From Companilactobacillus musae (GTDB lineage Bacteria; Bacillota; Bacilli; Lactobacillales; Lactobacillaceae): DNA of 64,000 bases. A model generated the notes under the pieces. It was not told the DNA's origin and did no database searches. It was given only the letters and a program-made list of their open reading frames with translations. The first letter of the stretch is position 1; each line of letters starts with the position of its first letter. Where the stretch lies: positions 310,001 to 374,000 of the forward strand of contig NZ_BIFW01000001.1 of NCBI RefSeq assembly GCF_003967595.1. Direction: 5' to 3'. Positions 58,543 through 64,000 of this stretch are shown piece after piece. A program made the translations under genes and the position numbers.

Positions 58543-60774
58543 CTACGCTACCGTCCTCTTAATTTCATAGACATTTGGGATATTCTTTAATTTAGAAATG
58601 ATACTATCCAAATGTTCCTTATTATTAACACCAATACTTACATGAATAATTGCCATCTTCTCTTTATCAAGACGACCAATAACATTATTAAGCGTATTAG
58701 TATTTGAATTGATAACCTGTAATACTTCATTAATTAAACCATTACGGTTGAAAGCATAAACATCAAGTTCAGCTGTATAGCGTTTTTCTTTAGTAACGTT
58801 ATCCCAGCTAACCTCGATGAAACGTTTCTGGGCTTCTTCACTCTGAACATTAGGGCAATCAGCTCGATGAATCGTCAAACCACGTCCTTTAGTAATATAA
58901 CCAACAATCTTATCTCCTGGAATTGGATTACAGCATTTAGCCAAACGAATCAATAAGTTATCAATTCCTTGAACTGAAATACTTGTATTGGCATTATTAC
59001 GTTCCTTTTTGAGTTTTGGACTTTCTGTTTGAGGTTGAGTAGCTTTATCATCGGTATCAGTAATAACCTGTTCTTCAAGCTCTTTTTTCTCAGCTTCTTT
59101 TTTACGATCAGGATCTTCACTCAATAATTTATGAACCACATTAATCGGTGAAAGTTCACCATAGCCAACTGCATTGAAAAGTTCATCGGGCTCAGTATAA
59201 TTAAAAATCTTCATGGCTAATTCCAAATGTTTCTTATCAAGATACTTTTTACTTGAAAGTGAACGATTTTTCAATTCGTTTTCAAGTGATTCTCGTCCCA
59301 GAACAATATTCTCTTCACGATCTTTAGTTCGGAAATAACGTTTGATCTTATTTCTAGCCCGAGCAGTATAAACAACATTGACCCAATCTCGACTTGGTTC
59401 AGAACTAGAGTTAGTCAACATTTCAACAATGTCGCCATTCTTCAATTGATAATTTAGTGGGACCATTCTGCCATTGATCTTAGCACCAATAGAATGATTT
59501 CCAACTTCAGTATGTACTTGATAAGCAAAGTCCAAAGTAACTGCACCCTTTGGTAGCTCAATAACTTCACCTTCCGGTGTAAATACATAGACGCGGTCAT
59601 TAAAGATCTCACCCTTAACTGACTTCATAAAATCAGAAGCATTGTCAGAGTTCTCTTGCAATTCAAGAATTTCACGGAAAACATCGATCTTTTGTTCATC
59701 ATCGTCCAGATGAACACCTTCAAAGTTACCTTCCTTGTATGCCCAGTGAGCAGCAACACCATATTCAGCAACTTGATGCATTTCAAAAGTTCTGATCTGA
59801 ACTTCTAGTGGTTGACCACCAGGACCGATAATAGTCGTATGTAGTGATTGATAACCATTAGCCTTAGGTACAGCAATATAATCCTTAAAGCGTCCTGGAA
59901 TTGGCTTCCACTTAGAATGAATTGAGCCTAGGACTGCATAACAATCTTTAACTGAATCGACAACAATCCGAATAGCCAACAAATCATATAACTCAGAAAA
60001 TTGCTTATGCTTATCACGCATCTTCTTATAAATAGAATAAATATGCTTAGGACGTCCATAGATATCATACTTAATTCCCAAAGCATCAACATTTTTTTTG
60101 ATATAATCAATTGCTTCAGCAATATAAGCTTCACGTTGGTCACGCTTACTATTCATCAAATGAACGATGCGATAGTATTGTTGAGGATTAATATAATGTA
60201 ACGAAAGATCCTCTAGTTCCCATTTAATCTTACTAATACCTAAACGATCAGCCAAAGGTGCATAAATTTCCAATGTTTCATTGGCAATTCGACGTTGTTT
60301 ATCAGGGCGAAGTGCTTTTAGAGTTCTCATATTATGTAAACGATCTGCCAGTTTGACCATAATGACACGCAAATCCTTAGCCGTAGCCAAAAGCATTTTA
60401 CGATGGTTTTCAGCCAACAATTCTTGATGAGAACGATATTTATATTTGCTGATTTTAGTCACGCCATCAACAATTGTCGCTACTTGATCGCCAAATAATT
60501 CTCTAACATCCCCTAAGGTAACGTTGGTATCTTCAACCACATCGTGTAAATACCCTGCGGCCACAGTATATGGATCCATACGTAATGAAGCCAAAATCTG
60601 GGCTACTTGAGTTGGGTGAATAATATATGGTTCACCAGTAGCGCGTTTTTGTTCCTTATGTACATAAGCTGCAAAGTTATAAGCCTTATTGACAAATTCA
60701 ACATGTTCTTCATTCATATAACTTCGACAGATTTCCAAAACTTCCTCTGGCGTATAATCTTTATTTTTTTTCAT
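58543..60774 (-). CDS. relA: Bifunctional (p)ppGpp synthetase/hydrolase (Rsh/RelA)
   Basis: 743 aa. HD hydrolase ('YIIHPTQVAQILASL', 'GYLHDVVEDTN'), synthetase ('YGRPKHIYSIYKKM', 'VPKANGYQSLHTTIIGPGG'), TGS ('VYVFTPEGEVIELPKGA'), zinc-finger-like 'KCCNPIPGDKIVGYIT' and a C-terminal ACT domain. Makes and degrades the stringent alarmone. Start has GGGGTGA 8 bases upstream. Confidence 0.97.
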   Translation of the reverse strand: MKKNKDYTPEEVLEICRSYMNEEHVEFVNKAYNFAAYVHKEQKRATGEPYIIHPTQVAQILASLRMDPYTVAAGYLHDVVEDTNVTLGDVRELFGDQVATIVDGVTKISKYKYRSHQELLAENHRKMLLATAKDLRVIMVKLADRLHNMRTLKALRPDKQRRIANETLEIYAPLADRLGISKIKWELEDLSLHYINPQQYYRIVHLMNSKRDQREAYIAEAIDYIKKNVDALGIKYDIYGRPKHIYSIYKKMRDKHKQFSELYDLLAIRIVVDSVKDCYAVLGSIHSKWKPIPGRFKDYIAVPKANGYQSLHTTIIGPGGQPLEVQIRTFEMHQVAEYGVAAHWAYKEGNFEGVHLDDDEQKIDVFREILELQENSDNASDFMKSVKGEIFNDRVYVFTPEGEVIELPKGAVTLDFAYQVHTEVGNHSIGAKINGRMVPLNYQLKNGDIVEMLTNSSSEPSRDWVNVVYTARARNKIKRYFRTKDREENIVLGRESLENELKNRSLSSKKYLDKKHLELAMKIFNYTEPDELFNAVGYGELSPINVVHKLLSEDPDRKKEAEKKELEEQVITDTDDKATQPQTESPKLKKERNNANTSISVQGIDNLLIRLAKCCNPIPGDKIVGYITKGRGLTIHRADCPNVQSEEAQKRFIEVSWDNVTKEKRYTAELDVYAFNRNGLINEVLQVINSNTNTLNNVIGRLDKEKMAIIHVSIGVNNKEHLDSIISKLKNIPNVYEIKRTVA

Positions 60775-60796
60775 AGAATATTCACCCCGTTACAAT

Positions 60797-60826
60797 AAAA
60801 AGCACTCAATGAGTGCTTTTTATTTT
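60797..60826. terminator. Bidirectional-type terminator upstream of relA
   Basis: Perfect palindrome AAAAAGCACTCAATGAGTGCTTTTT followed by ATTTTT. Terminates the prmA-rsmE unit ahead of relA. Confidence 0.88.
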
Positions 60827-60863
60827 TACATATCATTATGATTATTTTATCGCTAAATTTCAA

Positions 60864-61202
60864 TTAGTTTTGTCTCTCAAATAAGAAATATATCAAAATA
60901 CTCAAAACTAAGTATATTCCAGCCAAAAAGTAACCGTAACGTCCATATTTGACGAAAACACTAATAACAAAAATCACTGGAAATATAACTAAATTATAAA
61001 ACGACAAAGCATATTTTCTCGAGAACCAACCAATGAAGCCTGCAAAGAAAACATTAATAACAAAGAATAGCCAGATAATTCGATTAGTTCTTCCTAAATG
61101 AAAGAGATTAAACAAAATTGGCATTATAAAAACTAAAACGATTGAAATCAAAGCAATGTAAGTTGTTTTTGATTTTTCAACTTTTTTCCAAATATTTTTC
61201 AC
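60864..61202 (-). CDS. Small four-helix membrane protein, unknown
   Basis: 112 aa with four hydrophobic segments (about 15-33, 41-59, 63-82, 88-107) and a basic N-terminus 'MKNIWKKVEKSK'. No recognised family. Ten bases after the rsmE stop, so it is the last gene of prmA-rsmE before the terminator. Confidence 0.75.
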   Translation of the reverse strand: MKNIWKKVEKSKTTYIALISIVLVFIMPILFNLFHLGRTNRIIWLFFVINVFFAGFIGWFSRKYALSFYNLVIFPVIFVISVFVKYGRYGYFLAGIYLVLSILIYFLFERQN

Positions 61203-61212
61203 GATTCGTTCC

Positions 61213-61962
61213 TCATTTTACAGTTAGTTCGTATTTATATGATAGCACTGATAGGAAGTACATGGGTGCTGTTTCTGCCCGCATAATTCTTGGCCCCAAG
61301 CCAACTGACAAAAAGTCAGCCTGATTCAAGAAATCTACCTCATCTGGTGCAAAACCACCTTCAGGTCCAAATGCACATAAAACAGATTCAGGTTGCTGAT
61401 TTAATGTCTGAGCTAGAAGACTGATTTCACCTTGTTTAGCCGATTCTTCATATGCAATCAAGTTAGTTGAAGCCTTGTGATCGGATAGTTTTTTTAGACT
61501 ATCCAAATAGAGCACTTCAGGAATTATCCGCCTTTTTGATTGTTGAGCCGCATTTTTAGCAATTTCTTGCAAACGCACTAACTTTTTTTCAACAACATTT
61601 TTCTTCCAATTCATAATTGAATATTTGGAATTAAAGAAAATAATCCTTTTAGCACCTAATTCAGTGGATTTTTGAGTAATCCATTCAATCTTGTCTTTTT
61701 TAGATAATGAACAAGCAATTGTGACATCAACCGGCAATTCCGTACTAGGAATATCTGATAACTCAACTCGAACAATAATTTTTTGTTGATTCAAATCAAC
61801 TTTTTCAATCGTAGCCGCATACAATTTTTCTGAAACGTCTACCAAGTAGATCACATCGCCTGTCTTATGACGCAAAACCTTAGCTACATGACGAAAGGTT
61901 TCTGCATCATCAATTACAAATTTATCGTTTTCTATTTTTTGATTAACGAAGTATTGCTCCAT
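61213..61962 (-). CDS. rsmE: 16S rRNA (uracil(1498)-N(3))-methyltransferase
   Basis: 249 aa from ATG 61962 (GAGG 6 bases upstream, inside prmA). N-terminal PUA-like part ('HVAKVLRHKTGD'), SPOUT knot 'ERFAFGPEGGF'-type motif present as 'CAFGPEGGFAPDEV' and 'LGPRIMRAETAPMYFLSVL'. Methylates U1498 in 16S rRNA. Overlaps prmA by 20 bases, the usual pair. Confidence 0.96.
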   Translation of the reverse strand: MEQYFVNQKIENDKFVIDDAETFRHVAKVLRHKTGDVIYLVDVSEKLYAATIEKVDLNQQKIIVRVELSDIPSTELPVDVTIACSLSKKDKIEWITQKSTELGAKRIIFFNSKYSIMNWKKNVVEKKLVRLQEIAKNAAQQSKRRIIPEVLYLDSLKKLSDHKASTNLIAYEESAKQGEISLLAQTLNQQPESVLCAFGPEGGFAPDEVDFLNQADFLSVGLGPRIMRAETAPMYFLSVLSYKYELTVK

Positions 61963-62860
61963 CTTCTGCCTCAAACTCTTCTTTTCTTCTACAAATTAAA
62001 GTTGACCAACCTTTTAGATGAAAGGCTTCTAAAACTACAAAACCCTGTTCTGCCATCTGATCGGTGATCAAAGCTTCTTTTTCATTAATAATTCCTGACA
62101 AAACAACGAATCCATTTTTATTCAAATAATTGTCAATATCCGGAATAAATTGTTGGATCACGTCAGCCAACATATTGGCGACAATCACATCTACTTTACC
62201 GTTAACACCATCAAGCAAAGAATTTTCAAAAACTTCAATATCCTCGCAACCAGGGTTCAATTGAATATTTTCTTTAGCTGCTCTAACTGCTTCTGGATCA
62301 AGATCATATGCCTTGATATCTTTAACACCTAAAAGACGGGCTTGAATCGATAATATTCCCGAACCAGTACCAACATCATAAAGTGAATTAGCATCTCCTA
62401 GAATCAATTCTAGAGCTTGCATACATGAATAGGTAGTTGGATGAGTTCCAGTCCCAAAGGATTTTCCTGGGTCCATAACAATAATATGTTCATCCTGATA
62501 TTTAGGCTTGTAATCAACCCAATTAGGTACGACCGTCAAGTAACGACTGATTTTTACAGGATGATAATATTGTTTCCATTCGTTTTCCCAACTGCTATCA
62601 TCCAATTCACTAATTGATACCTCAACACCAGTAATATCAAAACCATATCCTGGTAATTGTTTCAATTGAACTTTTAAATTATTTAAAAGTTCTTCATTGT
62701 AATTATTTTCGTCAAAATAAGAATTAATCTTTGTTTTGACAGTTTTATCTTCATCGTCAACCATTTCCGTTCCGTTTGCACCAACGCGCATGAAAACATC
62801 AGATATAATCTCAGGATCGAAATCATTTGGGATTGCGACCGTTATTTTTTTCCAAATCAT
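61943..62860 (-). CDS. prmA: Ribosomal protein L11 methyltransferase
   Basis: 305 aa. N-terminal L11-recognition domain (1-120, 'DDSSWENEWKQYYHPVKI'), SAM core 'DPGKSFGTGTHPTT', 'DVGTGSGILSIQA', 'VIVANMLADVI'. Trimethylates L11. Ribosome site GGAGGAACGTTGA. Confidence 0.97.
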   Translation of the reverse strand: MIWKKITVAIPNDFDPEIISDVFMRVGANGTEMVDDEDKTVKTKINSYFDENNYNEELLNNLKVQLKQLPGYGFDITGVEVSISELDDSSWENEWKQYYHPVKISRYLTVVPNWVDYKPKYQDEHIIVMDPGKSFGTGTHPTTYSCMQALELILGDANSLYDVGTGSGILSIQARLLGVKDIKAYDLDPEAVRAAKENIQLNPGCEDIEVFENSLLDGVNGKVDVIVANMLADVIQQFIPDIDNYLNKNGFVVLSGIINEKEALITDQMAEQGFVVLEAFHLKGWSTLICRRKEEFEAEDGAILR

Positions 62861-62902
62861 TCAACGTTCCTCCATTATTAATAAGATTACTAGAAAAAGC
62901 CC

Positions 62903-62932
62903 ATAAAAAAAAGACGTTACCGTCTTTATTTA
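62903..62932 (-). terminator. Intrinsic terminator of the 133-aa gene
   Basis: AAAGACGGTAACGTCTTT on the minus strand followed by T8, next to the stop at 62926. Confidence 0.85.
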
Positions 62933-63327
62933 GTGAAAAAATTAAGAGATTGAATAAATTCTTCTTGTCTAGTTCGAAGATCCGACTGTGCTCTTTCTAA
63001 TTTTAAATGATCAACTGAATTTCGCTCTAAATCCATACAACTGACCATTTCAATTAAACCAATGAAATAATTGTTAAGCTTTTCTGCAATAACACTACCT
63101 TCTAGATTGTATTTGGCTAAATATGAATTACACAATTTGATGAAGCTCTTTATATTAGATAAATAATTATCAACCCATCGAGAATAAGTTTCATATCTTA
63201 GAGCTTCCCCACGCTCAATCAACTTAATAGTTTTGAGATACTCACTAAACACTTCATTGTAAGTAACGAATCTTTCTAATAAGACGTTAGTTTCTAAAAT
63301 ACGATATTTATTTGGCATTGCTGTCAT
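62926..63327 (-). CDS. Hypothetical helical cytoplasmic protein
   Basis: 133 aa from ATG 63327, with GAGGTGGATTGTT upstream; the longer frame to 63342 contains the ribosome site. All-helical, rich in Lys, Glu, Asn, no signal or membrane segment. Family not recognised. Flanked upstream by about 560 non-coding bases with two structured repeats. Confidence 0.75.
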   Translation of the reverse strand: MTAMPNKYRILETNVLLERFVTYNEVFSEYLKTIKLIERGEALRYETYSRWVDNYLSNIKSFIKLCNSYLAKYNLEGSVIAEKLNNYFIGLIEMVSCMDLERNSVDHLKLERAQSDLRTRQEEFIQSLNFFTK

Positions 63328-63447
63328 AACAATCCACCTCACTTCTTTTTTTAAACTATATCATATGAATTTAATTATGCAAAGCATTATTTTAAACTTA
63401 TGAAGACATAAAATAAAAATTATATTAGTTTGGTTAAGGAATATTCC

Positions 63448-63550
63448 CGTCCTCCACAACAAAGAAAATTGGGCTGGAACATAGTGGGCACGAATTGTTT
63501 CAAATCTTGGCCTTTTTCTAAGCGACTTCGTCACTAAGAAAAATTTCACT
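63448..63550 (+). repeat. Structured repeat copy D (subfamily 1, truncated)
   Basis: 103 bp. Begins CGTCCTCCACAACAAAGAAA, keeps GGGCTGGAAC and the hairpin TTTTTCTAAGcGAC-ttc-GTCACTAAGAAAAA, ends at TTTCACT. The closing strand of the basal stem is missing and the inner hairpin is shortened; the adjoining terminator begins at the break. Confidence 0.8.
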
Positions 63551-63610
63551 AAAAAAGCACCTACTAAGTTTCATACAGTCATTCTTAGTGACTACATACT
63601 TAATAGATGC
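63551..63610 (-). terminator. Intrinsic terminator of the partial gene at the window end
   Basis: GCATCTATTAAGT / ACTTAGTAGGTGC on the minus strand (G-U pairs included) followed by T6. Arm sequence nearly the same as the terminator at 38681-38743. Confidence 0.8.
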
Positions 63611-63700
63611 ATAATCTTTAGAGATATTCAAAATATTTAGTAATAAACCGATAAGTTTCCAATACTGCAATCTTAGTTAACAGTGATAGAAACAAATCAC

Positions 63701-63863
63701 TAGTCGGGAGCAAAATTTCTGTGGACCCTCAGTGGTGAAATTATTCTTAGTTTGCATAGCGAGCTTAGAATAAGACCCATCTTGGAGACGATGCGAACTT
63801 CATTGGCTTCAAGTTTTGTCCACCACGTTCCAGTGGTCCACAGATGTTTTGCGGACGACGATA
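63701..63863 (-). repeat. Structured repeat copy E (subfamily 2)
   Basis: 163 bp, read on the minus strand, 25 bases after the stop of the partial gene and sense to it. Basal stem ATCTGTGGACC/GGTCCACAGAAAT extended by CGTCGTCCGCAAAA against TTTTGCTCCCG; second stem GTGGTG/CACCAC; hairpin CTTGAAG ... CTCCAAG; hairpin TTATTCTaAG ... CTaAGAATAA. Confidence 0.85.
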
Positions 63864-63888
63864 TCCTTAGTTGTATTAGTTAATATAA

Positions 63889-64000
63889 CTACTTCTTCTC
63901 AGTTTTGTTTTTATCAGCTACCTTTTTCCGTAAGGATTCATTATCCTTAAATAATTTTTGAGCCTCAGATAATTTTTTAGGACTATTCTTAATTTCTTGA
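63889..64000 (-). CDS. C-terminal end of an unidentified protein (runs off the window)
   Basis: Open frame on the minus strand from the window edge to TAG at 63891-63889, giving 36 residues that end 'SLRKKVADKNKTEKK'. Very Lys-rich, probably helical. Too short to identify. Support: open frame, position before repeat E and a terminator. Confidence 0.55.
   Translation of the reverse strand, partial: QEIKNSPKKLSEAQKLFKDNESLRKKVADKNKTEKK

Larger units (their letters stand above)
63328..63888. other. Intergenic region with two structured repeats and one terminator
   Basis: No supported gene in about 560 bases. Contains repeat copy D (63448-63550), a terminator (63551-63610) and repeat copy E (63701-63863). 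The remainder is AT-rich. Confidence 0.7.

Noticed and set aside
29111-63863. Reading the repeated palindromic elements as CRISPR repeats.
   Set aside because: Copies are 100-165 bp, scattered, in both orientations, without regular spacers or cas genes.
1-64000. tRNA and rRNA genes.
   Set aside because: No cloverleaf with TTCGANTC-type T-arm and CCA-end pattern and no rRNA stretch was seen; a tRNAscan/Infernal run would settle it.

Overview
The window is a low-GC, gene-dense chromosomal segment of a Firmicute, almost certainly a member of the Lactobacillaceae (Companilactobacillus-like is my best guess, but the genus cannot be fixed from the sequence alone). Evidence: RexA/RexB-type AddAB, a four-gene mevalonate operon with type 2 IPP isomerase, T-box leaders on glyQS and hisS-aspS, a SLAP-like C-terminal domain on a cell-wall amidase, and a gene order related to Bacillus ponA-nth-dnaD-ypmB-dinG and phoH-ybeY-cdd-era-recO-glyQS-dnaG-rpoD. 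Nearly all is core chromosome; the accessory part is 49.3-58.1 kb plus scattered repeats.

Layout. 0-6.3 kb: 3' part of a class A PBP, then on the minus strand dinG, tseB/ypmB, dnaD and nth. 6.3-13.5 kb: addB-addA (RexBA), overlapping and leading into dinG. 13.6-17.6 kb: mvk-mvaD-pmk-fni on the plus strand, ending in a stop-codon overlap with a convergent rRNA m5C methyltransferase. 18-24.8 kb: a membrane protein, a methyltransferase-like protein, lepB, a small HTH-like protein, a DUF2075 helicase-like protein, a secreted amidase and a tautomerase. 24.9-28.9 kb: cfa-trmK-nif3-pepT. 29.4-40.5 kb: macromolecular-synthesis cluster rpsU, phoH-ybeY, cdd-era-recO, glyQS, dnaG-rpoD (dgkA, often found between ybeY and cdd, is absent). 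40.6-47.7 kb: ppsR, nfo, a YitT protein, msrB-msrA, hisS-aspS. 48.0-49.3 kb: SH3-amidase.

49.36-52.07 kb is a nested insertion: a decayed IS3-family element (3-bp target duplication AAT) that carries inside it an internally deleted ISL3-family element (7-8 bp duplication AAAATAT). The outer IS landed in the loop of what looks like the bidirectional terminator between the SH3-amidase and a short UvrA paralogue. Next come a frameshifted AttH/CrtC-like lipocalin pseudogene with a divergent frameshifted TetR pseudogene, a histidine phosphatase, an active-site-less Doc/Fic-fold protein coupled to a HAD phosphatase, and then the core genes dtd, rsh(relA), rsmE and prmA.

The most unusual signal is a family of about 100-165 bp structured repeats (five copies: 29.1, 56.5, 56.9, 63.4, 63.7 kb). 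All four full-length copies fold into the same junction (a long basal stem, a second stem and two hairpins). They form two sequence subfamilies whose stems differ in sequence but stay complementary, so the structure is conserved by compensatory change. Three copies lie sense-oriented just downstream of stop codons and ahead of intrinsic terminators. A second theme is loss of metal clusters from repair proteins: Nth and AddB lack their Fe-S cysteines and RecO lacks half of its zinc cysteines.
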